Origin: Bifidobacterium olomucense
GTDB lineage: Bacteria; Actinomycetota; Actinomycetes; Actinomycetales; Bifidobacteriaceae
Assembly: GCF_012932375.1 (NCBI RefSeq)
Contig: NZ_JAAIIG010000001.1
Span: forward strand, 248,001-312,000
Reading direction: 5' to 3'
DNA length: 64,000 nt
Numbering within the stretch: the first letter of the stretch is position 1; each line of letters opens with the position of its first letter. A program made the position numbers and the translations under genes. Of this stretch, positions 47,615 to 55,822 are shown piece by piece. The notes beneath the pieces are model-generated. The model had not been told where the DNA came from. It made no database searches and was given only the letters and a program-made list of their open reading frames with translations.

Positions 47615-48736
47615 TCAGCAGCGGTCGAATGAGAACCGGGCGATCTCATCGAGCGCCTGCTGACTTTCGTCCAGCCACGTCATGCCGATGGGGTAGACGT
47701 GGCCAAGCGTTTCATGCCGGCCTGTTTTGCGATCCGACAGTTCGAAATCAGCGCCCTTGCGAGACAGTGCGGTCGCCAGAGCCAGCGCGTCGGCCTCAAG
47801 GAAATCATCGCTTGAGGTGAGGATGAACAATGGCGGCAGGTCGACGTTGTTCACGATGCCCTCAGCCGTCAAATACATGGGGTCGGCGGCGTCGAGCCCG
47901 GCGAAGAACTCCGCGCCGAGCATCTGCTCCAGCATCGCTCGCTTGGACGGGTCATAGCCGATGCCGAGCTTGCCGTCTCGCTTGGCTGCGGCCTCGGACG
48001 CCATCGAATACACGCCACACACCAGAGCGCCGCCGGCAAACCGCAAACCGGAAGCCTGCTCGATACCGAACGCCCGAGCGGCATCCGCACTGTTTTCGAT
48101 GGCCAGAGTGAGCAGTGCCAGAGCGCCGCCGGCCGAATCGCCGGTAATGAACACTGCGTCCGCATTGACCGGGTACTCACCCAAATGTGCCCTCAACCAA
48201 CGCAATGCCGCTTGCACGTCCGCCAGTTGGCCTTTGAGATCGGTTTGTGGAGCCGGCCGATAGTTGAGTGAGACCACGGCGAATCCGCGCGATGCCAGAT
48301 GTGTGTTGAAATTGCGGTTGAGCTCCTTGTACCCGTAGGTAAATCCGCCGCCGTGAATGTCGATATACACCGGTGTGGTATGTCCTCCGCGCACTGTGGC
48401 CTCATGAGGCAGATAAATGTCGAGCAGATGGCCGCGACATTGGCCGGCTGCTCGGTCGGTACCCCCATCCGGCAGGTATGCGATGTCGCATATGGCGTCC
48501 ACGGTGTCGGGATCATGCCAGTATTCGGACCTTGACAGATCGAACAACGCGGTCTGATATCGGTTCATACGGAACGTTTGCGCTCGGTCGGCGGGCAGTC
48601 CATCGAGGTCGCCATCGATTTCGGTCCAGTAGGAGAACCGTTCGGCCAACTGCGGGTCGATCTGCGATTCGGCCGGATCCCGGAGGGCGGCTGTGTTGCT
48701 TTCCTTGTCTGATGATTGATTGGTGATGACTGCCAT
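47615..48736 (-). CDS. Alpha/beta hydrolase, hormone-sensitive-lipase type esterase
   Basis: 373 residues, cytoplasmic. The oxyanion motif HGGGFTYG (about residue 129), the nucleophile elbow GDSAGG and an Asp/His pair near the C-terminus (SSDDFLEAD and RHETLGH) fit carboxylesterases of the HSL group. AAGGAAGG lies before the ATG at 48736. Its 3' end overlaps the out-of-frame tail of the broken MFS gene by about 49 bases, which supports reading that tail as non-functional. Confidence 0.9.
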   Translation of the reverse strand: MAVITNQSSDKESNTAALRDPAESQIDPQLAERFSYWTEIDGDLDGLPADRAQTFRMNRYQTALFDLSRSEYWHDPDTVDAICDIAYLPDGGTDRAAGQCRGHLLDIYLPHEATVRGGHTTPVYIDIHGGGFTYGYKELNRNFNTHLASRGFAVVSLNYRPAPQTDLKGQLADVQAALRWLRAHLGEYPVNADAVFITGDSAGGALALLTLAIENSADAARAFGIEQASGLRFAGGALVCGVYSMASEAAAKRDGKLGIGYDPSKRAMLEQMLGAEFFAGLDAADPMYLTAEGIVNNVDLPPLFILTSSDDFLEADALALATALSRKGADFELSDRKTGRHETLGHVYPIGMTWLDESQQALDEIARFSFDRC

Positions 48737-48871
48737 GTCCGTTGCCTTCCTTGGTCCGTCGTAAGCGATTCGTCGTGAACGATCGATTCCATGATAGCGA
48801 TACGCCGCAGCGCCGAGGTGAGTGGAAACGGAAACGTAATTGCGCCAACGAAATTACGTCAAATACCAATA

Positions 48872-48914
48872 AGGGTGGTTGCGTTCCCTATGTGTATGGG
48901 AGCGCAACCACCCT
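48872..48914. terminator. Inverted repeat between glucokinase-like and esterase genes
   Basis: Nearly perfect 17-bp arms agggtggttgcgttccc / gggagcgcaaccaccct are about 9 bases apart. It can end transcription of the ROK kinase gene on the minus strand. Confidence 0.78.
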
Positions 48915-48962
48915 GATGGGTTTATGAGGTCACCTATGCAATTTATGCAGTGACTGTTGTGC

Positions 48963-49913
48963 TCAGCGCAGCGCCAGATTGGCGGCACCGATCAATCCGG
49001 CGTCCTGACCGGCGGTGGCGGCCACGATCTTGGCGTGACCGCGGTAGGCGCTGCCTTCCAGGAAGCGGGTGTAGTTGTAGCGTGCCGGTTCCAGCAGGAT
49101 GTCGCCGACGGCCACCACACCGCCGCCGATCACGAAGATATCCGGATCGAGCACTGCCGCGGTTGCAGCCATCGTGCGGCCGAGCCATTCGCCGATCTTG
49201 TTGAAGGCGTACAGACCAAGCACGTCGCCCTCCTGAGCGGCCTGAGAGACCATCGGGCCTTCGAGCTTGGTGATGTCGCCGTCGCACAGCTCAAGCAGAC
49301 GCTTGGCGTCCTGCGGACGACGACGGATGGCCGATTTGGCGAAGTTCTCCAGCGAGGTGCCGGAGGTGTAACGCTCGGCGCAGCCACGCAGACCGCAGCC
49401 GCAGTGATCGCCATCCGGAACCATGGGCAGGTGGCCGAGCTCGGCAGCCATGCCGAAGGAACCGCGGTACAGTTCGCCGTTGATCACGATGGCACCGCCA
49501 AGGCCGGTGCCCACGGTTAGGGCCACCATGTTGCGGCTGCCCTGACCGGCGCCGTGTACGTATTCGCCCCAGCCGGCGCAGTTCGCGTCGTTCTCAACGA
49601 CGACCGGCACTGCGTGGTTGATGAGGGCCCCTACGTTCTCGGACAGGTTATAGTTGATCCAAGCGGGAATGTTTGCGGCAAAGGTCATGGTTTTGCGGTC
49701 GGCGCCGACGTTGCCGGCCGCGGAGATGCCGATGGCCTGGATGTCGGTGTGGCCGGCGGCAATGGCCTCGTTGTAGACCTTGGCGATGTTCTGGTTGATG
49801 GCGTCGGCATCCATCGGGGTGGGTACGCGCCAGCGCTGCACAATGGTATCGTTTTCATCGCACACGGCAGCGGCGATCTTAGTGCCTCCGATGTCAACGG
49901 CGAGCGTAGTCAT
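48963..49913 (-). CDS. ROK-family sugar kinase (glucokinase-like)
   Basis: A 316-residue cytoplasmic kinase. ATP motif TTLAVDIGGTKIAAAV at the start, the sugar-binding ENDANCAGWGE, GTGLGGAIV, AELGH and the zinc site HCGCGLRGCAERYTSG are standard ROK marks. Most relatives phosphorylate glucose; N-acetylglucosamine or other hexoses are possible. The long open frame upstream is not used. ATG 49913 follows AAAGGAGAAGCA. In the 49914-50247 gap a TATGAT-like -10 lies on the minus strand near 49960. Confidence 0.92.
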   Translation of the reverse strand: MTTLAVDIGGTKIAAAVCDENDTIVQRWRVPTPMDADAINQNIAKVYNEAIAAGHTDIQAIGISAAGNVGADRKTMTFAANIPAWINYNLSENVGALINHAVPVVVENDANCAGWGEYVHGAGQGSRNMVALTVGTGLGGAIVINGELYRGSFGMAAELGHLPMVPDGDHCGCGLRGCAERYTSGTSLENFAKSAIRRRPQDAKRLLELCDGDITKLEGPMVSQAAQEGDVLGLYAFNKIGEWLGRTMAATAAVLDPDIFVIGGGVVAVGDILLEPARYNYTRFLEGSAYRGHAKIVAATAGQDAGLIGAANLALR

Positions 49914-50247
49914 TGCTTCTCCTTTGATCATTTTCCTTACTCGACAAACACTGGAATCATAACGTTTGTGTGAGACGTTGTGTGGTGTCGCTTGCATGAT
50001 TTGCGGCAATTGCAGCATCGATTGTCCGGTTGGCGAATATATGAGAGCGTTCACATCGGAGTCGATTTCGGGGCACTTAATTACCGATCGGGAAGCAAAC
50101 GGTTGCATTGATGCCGATTTGGCGGGGTGGGGCACTGTCGCGCTATGGCACGACACGCGGCAACCTGCTGCGACACGCCGAAGTTGCGCATGTGGATGAG
50201 GTTCAGGTAATGTAACCACTCGTGCCTCATGCAAGTGAGAAACACAC
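49914..50247. promoter_or_regulatory. Intergenic region before the ROK gene and second tRNA-Asp
   Basis: On the minus strand TATGAT near 49960 is flanked by acaaac/gtttgt inverted arms and may be the kinase promoter and operator. The last 25 bases before tRNA-Asp resemble those before the other tRNA-Asp (gcctca-gcaagtg-gaaa). No gene is seen. Confidence 0.45.
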
Positions 50248-50321
50248 GGCCCCGTAGCTCAGTTGGTTAGAGCGCCGCCCTGTCACGGCGGAGGTCACCG
50301 GTTCAAGTCCGGCCGGGGTCG
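50248..50321 (+). tRNA. tRNA-Asp(GTC), second copy
   Basis: Identical in all 74 bases to the gene at 21910. CCA is not encoded. Confidence 0.96.
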
Positions 50322-50326
50322 CCACT

Positions 50327-50357
50327 AAGGCTTCCGATGATTCGGAAGCCTTTTTGC
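50327..50357 (+). terminator. Terminator after tRNA-Asp
   Basis: Arms aaggcttccga and tcggaagcctt are followed by ttt. Confidence 0.9.
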
Positions 50358-50469
50358 TTTTCTGCCCTGATATGGATCTGCCTCCTGTTCCGGGCGGAAT
50401 CGGCGAACATGCAGAGTTTCGGGAATTTGCGCGACAACTTGCGCAACGTCATGGAAGGGGCTGACAGCC

Positions 50470-50889
50470 GTGCAGAGACCGATTATGACCTCGCGTTCTT
50501 TTCTTCGTATGCCGTCCGAAACGGCGGGGCCAGAAGACGAGTCTGTGGCTCGGGATCTTGTAGACACTTTGGAGGCCAATCGCTCGCGCTGCGTTGGTAT
50601 GGCGGCCAATATGATCGGTGTGAACAAACGCATCATCGCATTTGTGGATCAGGATTTTGGCGATCGTATCACGGTGATGTACAACCCGGTGATTACGTCC
50701 ATGGACGGTGCGTACGATACCGAAGAAGGTTGCTTGTCTTTGCAGGGCGAACGTCGCACGCTGCGCTATCGCCGCATTGAAGTGAGTTATGAGGATTGTC
50801 GTTTCCGCGCCCGTCGCGCCGTGTTCACTGGTTTCTCCGCTGAGATCATCCAGCATGAAGTCGACCATTGCAACGGCATCATCATTTGA
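50470..50889 (+). CDS. Peptide deformylase-like protein, atypical
   Basis: 139 residues, cytoplasmic. The N-terminal layout is that of deformylase (RPIMTSRSFLRMPSE). Motif 2 EGCLSL (Cys88) and motif 3 QHEVDH (HEXXH, 129-133) keep the metal ligands. Motif 1, normally GXGLAAXQ, reads VGMAANMIG: the conserved Gln is Met48. That Gln helps the reaction in true deformylases, so activity or substrate may differ. It is also short, ending right after the HEXXH helix. GTG 50470 follows AAGGGG at 9 bases. Confidence 0.82.
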   Translation: MQRPIMTSRSFLRMPSETAGPEDESVARDLVDTLEANRSRCVGMAANMIGVNKRIIAFVDQDFGDRITVMYNPVITSMDGAYDTEEGCLSLQGERRTLRYRRIEVSYEDCRFRARRAVFTGFSAEIIQHEVDHCNGIII

Positions 50890-50920
50890 TTGCTGTTTGA
50901 TTCTTGTTTGATTGTTGCGG
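50884..50920 (+). repeat. T-rich short direct repeats
   Basis: tgtttgatt-type units (ttgattg, ctgtttgatt, cttgtttgatt) are repeated just after the deformylase stop. Confidence 0.5.
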
Positions 50921-51113
50921 GATTTCTTCCGAGTCTCTGTCTGAATGCGGGTCCGGTCTGCTGTATGCATCGCCTTGTCTCGTTGCGTTGAGCGTTGCCG
51001 GTTGTTATCGGGTCCATCGGCCGAGCATGGGGAGATGGCTGGGGGTCGATATCGTCGTGGATGTTGTGGCGGCGTTGCGACGCGCCCGAACCGATCTCGA
51101 TGATGATGGCCGC

Positions 51114-51235
51114 GGTGCATAACCGGTGTGTGGCGCGGTGGATAACCGGTTCTGTGAATACGTTATACACCGTAGTCGCGAATGGTTGTACACATTTGCG
51201 TGTTGTCCACTCGTCTGATTATCCACTTATCCACA
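51114..51235. promoter_or_regulatory. Cluster of seven DnaA-box-like 9-mers
   Basis: Sites, read as the DnaA consensus TTATNCACA: 51114-51122 (minus, TTATGCACC), 51137-51145 (minus, TTATCCACC), 51163-51171 (TTATACACC), 51186-51194 (TTGTACACA), 51203-51211 (TTGTCCACT), 51219-51227 (TTATCCACT), 51227-51235 (TTATCCACA, perfect). Most differ from the consensus by one base. There is no dnaA or dnaN next to it. Confidence 0.65.
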
Positions 51236-51346
51236 AGTTCGTGGTGCTTCCTTGCATGCGAATCGAATATCGCCATACAGTGTGCCTCACGGCGGGCAAC
51301 GAAGCCCACCGTGAGATTGTTGCATTTTCATGTAAGGGGATTTGCC

Positions 51347-52141
51347 ATGACCGTCACTGCAACTACCGAGGATTCCGGATTGCCGGTAATGCTGGACACC
51401 AAAGATGTTGTCGATGCTTTTAAGCGGTACAACCTCGCCATCTATGCCGAAGCAAGACGCGAGTTTTACCGCGAAGTGAACTTGAATCCATTCAGACCCC
51501 ATGCGGAAAGCACGTTGCGATTCGTGGAATGGATGTTCTGGGACTGGTTCTCCTATGACTGTGCCATCAGCGGGCATGGCTTGAGTTTGGATGAATCGGA
51601 GGATCTTGAGCTTGAGCTGGAGCATAGACCGGGTATGGGTATTTCGCCGTTCATCGCCATGGGTGAATTGTTGTACGAGCACACGGACAAAATCGACAAT
51701 CGCGGTATTTGCGATCTGCGTGATATCGACGAAACCAATTTCGCCTCGATGTTCTGGATTCGCGATGCGAATGCGGCGTCCGGATGTCTTCGCCTTGAAG
51801 ACATCGTGCAAGGAGGAACGTACGACGTCATGGATCATGCGGCCGCCGGCAAATACGACGGAGCGCGCGGCGGCATGATCGTCAATCGCATCGCCTACGC
51901 GCGTGGGGCTTGGCGGACCTGCGCGATTCCGATATATGAGGCACGTCGGCCCGATGATCCGGAAGTTGGCGGCAAGCTCATCCGTGATTTTCGCAATTGC
52001 GGATACCGGCCTGATTTTCCTGGCCTGGTGAGGTTCTTCTATGGTCGTGCGAAAGATACGGGTCTTGATTGGGAACAGACGGACCGGGCGTTGCGGGAGG
52101 GGACGTTGGACGCTCTGATTCGCCGGGCTTGCGAGAGATAG
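51347..52141 (+). CDS. Hypothetical protein
   Basis: 264 residues, no signal peptide or membrane helix, acidic in the middle (LDESEDLELELEHRPG) and rich in Trp/Phe (WMFWDWFSYD). I recognise no family. AAGGGGA lies 7 bases before the ATG. It stands alone between the DnaA-box-like cluster and two hairpins. It could be a bifidobacterial orphan. Confidence 0.7.
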   Translation: MTVTATTEDSGLPVMLDTKDVVDAFKRYNLAIYAEARREFYREVNLNPFRPHAESTLRFVEWMFWDWFSYDCAISGHGLSLDESEDLELELEHRPGMGISPFIAMGELLYEHTDKIDNRGICDLRDIDETNFASMFWIRDANAASGCLRLEDIVQGGTYDVMDHAAAGKYDGARGGMIVNRIAYARGAWRTCAIPIYEARRPDDPEVGGKLIRDFRNCGYRPDFPGLVRFFYGRAKDTGLDWEQTDRALREGTLDALIRRACER

Positions 52142-52194
52142 AGGGGTGCCGGGGTGGATGAGATTGGGGGAGATGCGGACGGGGCGCGATAGAT

Positions 52195-52245
52195 GTTTGT
52201 ATGTTCGCGCGCGGCAAGGGGGCTGTGCGAACATACAAACGTTTT
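52195..52245 (+). terminator. Hairpin 1 with T run
   Basis: Arms gtttgtatgttcgc / gcgaacatacaaac are followed by gttttt, a terminator for the orphan gene. Confidence 0.75.
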
Positions 52246-52259
52246 TGGCGGTGAAGTCA

Positions 52260-52303
52260 TTCGTATGTTCGCGCGGTAGTCGTTCGTCGCGCGAACATAC
52301 GAA
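52260..52303. repeat. Hairpin 2, 16-bp perfect arms
   Basis: Arms ttcgtatgttcgcgcg / cgcgcgaacatacgaa are separated by 12 bases. The core gtatgttcgcgc is shared with hairpin 1, 15 bp upstream. Confidence 0.8.
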
Positions 52304-52439
52304 TACAGGATGCGGATACAGGATGCGGAACATGCTGGTGTTTTTCGCAAAAAGACGGTGGCGTGTGCGCCGGTTGGTGCGTTGAAAACCCTTGATTTTA
52401 TTGGCAACACGCTGAACGGCTTCGTATTAATTCAATCAT

Positions 52440-52469
52440 TTGACAAACATAGTTCAATGGTTTTATTAT
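52440..52469 (+). promoter_or_regulatory. xylA promoter
   Basis: TTGACA (52440-52445), 18-base spacer, TATTAT (52464-52469). Two ttcaatNNttt direct repeats (52431 and 52453) flank the -35 and could bind a sugar-responsive regulator. Confidence 0.6.
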
Positions 52470-52514
52470 TAATCCCGTAATCCGTTGAACCACTTACTGC
52501 AAAGGAGCGCCCAA

Positions 52515-53864
52515 ATGGGTCTGTGGGATGTTGACAAGGTCGAGTACGTCGGTCGCGCCAAGGGGCCGAAGGAGGGTCTGGCCTTCCATTACTACGATGC
52601 CGACAAGGTCGTTGCCGGCAAGAAGATGAAGGACTGGCTGCGTTTCGGTGTTGCTTGGTGGCACACCATGAACCAGGAGCTGGTTGATCCGTTCGGTACC
52701 GGCACCGCTCACCGTCCGTACTACAAGTACACCGATCCGATGGATCAGGCTCTGGCCAAGGTCGACTACGCCTTCGAGCTGTTCACCAAGCTGGGCGTCG
52801 AGTACTTCTGCTTCCACGATCGCGACATCGCTCCCGAGGGCGACACCCTGCGCGAGACCAACGCCAACCTGGACAAGGTTGTCGACAAGATCGAAGAGAA
52901 CATGAAGGCCACCGGCGTCAAGCTGCTGTGGAACACCTCCTCCCTGTTCACCAACCCGCGCTTCGTGTCCGGTGCTGCCACCTCTCCGTTCGCTGACATC
53001 TACGCCTACGCCGGCGGCCAGCTGAAGAAGAGCCTCGAAATCGGCAAGCGCCTCGGTGCTGAGAACTACGTGTTCTGGGGCGGCCGTGAAGGCTACGAGA
53101 ACCTGTGGAACACCGAGATGAAGCGCGAGACCGACCACATCGCCAAGTTCTTCCACATGTGCGCCGACTACGCCAAGGAAATCGGCTTTGACGCCCAGTT
53201 CCTGATCGAGCCGAAGCCGAAGGAGCCGACGCTGCACCAGTACGACTTCGATGCGGCCACCGCCATCAACTTCCTGCGCAGCTACGACCTGACCGACGTT
53301 TTCAAGCTGAACCTTGAAGGCAACCACGCCAACCTGGCCGGTCACACCTACCAGCATGAGATTCGCGTCGCCCGCGAGTCCGGCTTCTTGGGCTCCCTCG
53401 ACGCCAACCAGGGCGACAAGCTCATCGGCTGGGATATGGATGAGTTCCCGACCGATCTCTACGAGACCGTCGCCGTGATGTGGGAGGTCCTGCAGGCCGG
53501 CTCCATCGGTCCGCGTGGTGGTCTGAACTTCGACGCCAAGCCGCGTCGTACCTCCTTCTACGCTGAGGATCTGTTCCGCTCTCACGTTGCTGGTATGGAT
53601 TCCTACGCCGCAGGCCTGCTGGTCGCCGACAAGATGAACCAGGATGGCTTCATCCAGGATCTCATGGCCGAGCGTTACAGCTCCTACGATTCCGGCATCG
53701 GCAAGGACATCGACGAGGGCAACGTCACCTTGGCCGACCTCGAAGCCTACAGCCTCGACAAGCCGCAGTCCGAGCTCATCGCCGCCACCAAGTCCGATCA
53801 CCTTGAGTCCGTCAAGGCCACCATCAACAACTACATCGTTGATGCCCTGGCTGAGGTCGAGTGA
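52515..53864 (+). CDS. xylA: Xylose isomerase
   Basis: A 449-residue cytoplasmic class II enzyme that interconverts D-xylose and D-xylulose. Catalytic and metal residues lie in [36 protein letters not shown] and [15 protein letters not shown] precedes the ATG. Codon use is strongly biased, suggesting high expression. It opens the xylose / xylo-oligosaccharide region, but an ATPase gene separates it from the import genes. No xylB is visible. Confidence 0.97.
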   Translation: MGLWDVDKVEYVGRAKGPKEGLAFHYYDADKVVAGKKMKDWLRFGVAWWHTMNQELVDPFGTGTAHRPYYKYTDPMDQALAKVDYAFELFTKLGVEYFCFHDRDIAPEGDTLRETNANLDKVVDKIEENMKATGVKLLWNTSSLFTNPRFVSGAATSPFADIYAYAGGQLKKSLEIGKRLGAENYVFWGGREGYENLWNTEMKRETDHIAKFFHMCADYAKEIGFDAQFLIEPKPKEPTLHQYDFDAATAINFLRSYDLTDVFKLNLEGNHANLAGHTYQHEIRVARESGFLGSLDANQGDKLIGWDMDEFPTDLYETVAVMWEVLQAGSIGPRGGLNFDAKPRRTSFYAEDLFRSHVAGMDSYAAGLLVADKMNQDGFIQDLMAERYSSYDSGIGKDIDEGNVTLADLEAYSLDKPQSELIAATKSDHLESVKATINNYIVDALAEVE

Positions 53865-53897
53865 GTCTGATCGACGACTGACTAGATAGTTTGCATT

Positions 53898-53930
53898 GTT
53901 GGGCGTGTGGTTTCGTCCGCATGCCCAACA
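53898..53930 (+). terminator. Hairpin after xylA
   Basis: Arms gttgggc / gcccaac enclose a long loop. Confidence 0.5.
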
Positions 53931-54064
53931 GCAAAACTTGTTTGTTATATCTATGAGATTCGATGGGCGTCAGGTGCTTCGTACCCAAGCGCGTCATCGA
54001 TGAGCATAGACAGTAGCTCTTTTATTTTCCATTCCTTTTTCTCCTTTCTCCTTCCTTCCATCGG

Positions 54065-54103
54065 AAAGCCGTGCGGAACAACGTCGTCCCGCACGGCTTT
54101 TCC
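54065..54103 (+). terminator. Terminator before ATPase gene
   Basis: Arms aaagccgtgcgg / ccgcacggcttt are followed by tt. Confidence 0.85.
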
Positions 54104-54138
54104 GGTTTATGAGCAGTTTTCCCCTTCTCCACCATATT

Positions 54139-54182
54139 CAAATCGTGATTTGACAAATCGTGATTTGGCAAATCATAATTTG
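54139..54182. promoter_or_regulatory. Three palindromes at 15-bp phase before ATPase gene
   Basis: CAAATC-GT-GATTTG at 54139-54152 and 54154-54167, and CAAATC-AT-AATTTG at 54169-54182. Each is a 14-bp palindrome, the third with one mismatched pair, with start-to-start distance exactly 15 bp. The last one ends 3 bases before the ATG. Confidence 0.9.
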
Positions 54183-54185
54183 AAT

Positions 54186-55586
54186 ATGAGATTTATTGGA
54201 CGAGCGAGCGAACTTGCATTTCTTGAATCCTGCTATGCAAGCAAGAAGGCACAGTTGGTGTTTCTCTACGGCAGAAGGCGTGTGGGCAAAACAGAGACGC
54301 TTTCAAAATTCGCCGAAGGCAAGCAGAATGTATTTTTCGCGGCGCAATCATCCACGAAGGAGGAGCAGCTTGCTTCGTTCTCTCGCAAAATGTTTGCGGC
54401 TGGCGCACCGGCCGGCCGGTATGTAAGCCAGTATTCGGACTGGGAAAGCGCGTTACGCGACATTGATTCGCTGCCGACTGGGAGCAAGCGTAAGCTGGTT
54501 ATCTTTGATGAATTCCCATATTTGGTCAAATCCGATCCCTCTCTGCCTTCCGTATTGCAAAACTTGTGGGACCATACGCTACGCCATGAAAACATCATGA
54601 TTGTGATTTGCGGTAGCGCTATGAACTTTATCGAAAAGGAACTGCTCTCGGAAAAAGCGCCGTTATATGGTCGGGCAACAGGTATTCTCAAGATGCAGCC
54701 CATGTCTTATCGAGAAGCAGCAGAATTCCTTCCCGAATACAGTGTCGAGGATCGCATTCTCGCTTATGCGATGTTGGGCGGAATTCCTCACTATCTTGCT
54801 CAGTTTGATCCTGATGAGAATCTGGAAACCAATGTTAAGCAACATATGCTGATGAAGGGGGCGGCGTTATATTCCGAAACAGAGTTCTTGATGCGCCAGG
54901 AATTCCGCGAAATTTCTGTATATAACGCGATTATTCAAGCGGTGGCGCTTGGGGCTACGCAGCTTAGCGATATCGCTAACCGCGTGATGATGCCGGCGCA
55001 GAAAGTTAGTGTTTATATCGGCAACCTTACCGAGGTGGGTATTCTGGAACGAGAGTTTCCGGTTGATGCCAAGCTCGTGGAACGATCTAAAGTCATGCGC
55101 GGCTTGTATCAAGTGAGCGACAACTTCTTCCGATTCTGGTATGCGTTTATATTTCCGAACCGCTCCGATTTGGAGATGGGTGATGTGAACGGTGTATGGG
55201 ACCATGGCATCAGCCCACTGTTGCATGACTTTGCCGCGACACCGTTTGAGCGCATATGCGCTGCCTGGTTGCGGCGGAAAAGCATTGCCGGTGACCTCCC
55301 GTTCCGTGCGGGCAATATCGGACGTTGGTGGGATGGCCGTGACGAAATTGATGTGGTTGCAACCAGTATGACCAACAAGCAGATGATTATAGGTGAATGC
55401 AAGTTTCGCTCCAAGCCGGTTGACGGTTCGGTGCTACGTTCGTTACAGCTCAAAGGCGAAAAACTTTCTGGGGAGCGGAAGTATTACTACCTGTTTTCGT
55501 TGGGCGGCTTTGTCGAGACTTTGCAGCGTATCGCTCAGTCGGATGAAGACGTGCGGCTCATAACCGCCGATCAACTGTATGAGTGA
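54186..55586 (+). CDS. AAA/archaeal-type ATPase with C-terminal PD-(D/E)XK-like DUF234 domain
   Basis: 466 residues. An N-terminal ATPase domain has Walker A GRRRVGKT (29-36) and Walker B LVIFDEF (104-110). A winged-helix part (about 255-290) precedes a C-terminal domain (about 380-440) with DEIDVV (386-391) and ECK (404-406), the order of a PD-(D/E)XK nuclease fold. This is the layout of archaeal-ATPase/DUF234 proteins. Base composition is AT-richer than the neighbours, a sign of transfer. There is no ribosome site; the three palindromes touch the start. It splits xylA from the xylo-oligosaccharide genes. Its role is unknown; self-regulated defence or mobile function is inference. Confidence 0.88.
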   Translation: MRFIGRASELAFLESCYASKKAQLVFLYGRRRVGKTETLSKFAEGKQNVFFAAQSSTKEEQLASFSRKMFAAGAPAGRYVSQYSDWESALRDIDSLPTGSKRKLVIFDEFPYLVKSDPSLPSVLQNLWDHTLRHENIMIVICGSAMNFIEKELLSEKAPLYGRATGILKMQPMSYREAAEFLPEYSVEDRILAYAMLGGIPHYLAQFDPDENLETNVKQHMLMKGAALYSETEFLMRQEFREISVYNAIIQAVALGATQLSDIANRVMMPAQKVSVYIGNLTEVGILEREFPVDAKLVERSKVMRGLYQVSDNFFRFWYAFIFPNRSDLEMGDVNGVWDHGISPLLHDFAATPFERICAAWLRRKSIAGDLPFRAGNIGRWWDGRDEIDVVATSMTNKQMIIGECKFRSKPVDGSVLRSLQLKGEKLSGERKYYYLFSLGGFVETLQRIAQSDEDVRLITADQLYE

Positions 55587-55778
55587 ACAAACGATTGAGT
55601 TTGCTGATTGCTGGAATGACGGTTCTGGTGTGTTGGCGGCAAGCCGGTGCTGGGCTCACGATGGCTAGCTCGCATACGGTGAGGCCACGGCTTCGCGGAG
55701 CTGAGACGTGAGCCTTAGCCAATAGAATGGTCCGATGTAGCAATGGCACTCCGGGCGGCATTGTGGTTTTTGAATACA

Positions 55779-55818
55779 ATTTGGCCGCAAGCTTTCCGAA
55801 TGGAATCTTGCGGCCAAA
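55779..55818. terminator. Bidirectional terminator
   Basis: Arms ttggccgcaag / cttgcggccaa are perfect, between the ATPase gene and the lacI-type gene. Confidence 0.8.
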
Positions 55819-55822
55819 AGCA

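Noticed and set aside
50401..50469. Longer start for the deformylase-like gene
   Set aside because: The GTG at 50470 gives the normal N-terminus and has a ribosome site; the extension is unlike the family.
52494..53801. Open frame of about 430 codons opposite xylA
   Set aside because: Shadow of the strongly codon-biased xylA.
54139..54182. Replication iterons
   Set aside because: No replication initiator or plasmid functions are nearby; the position against the ATG fits promoter control better.
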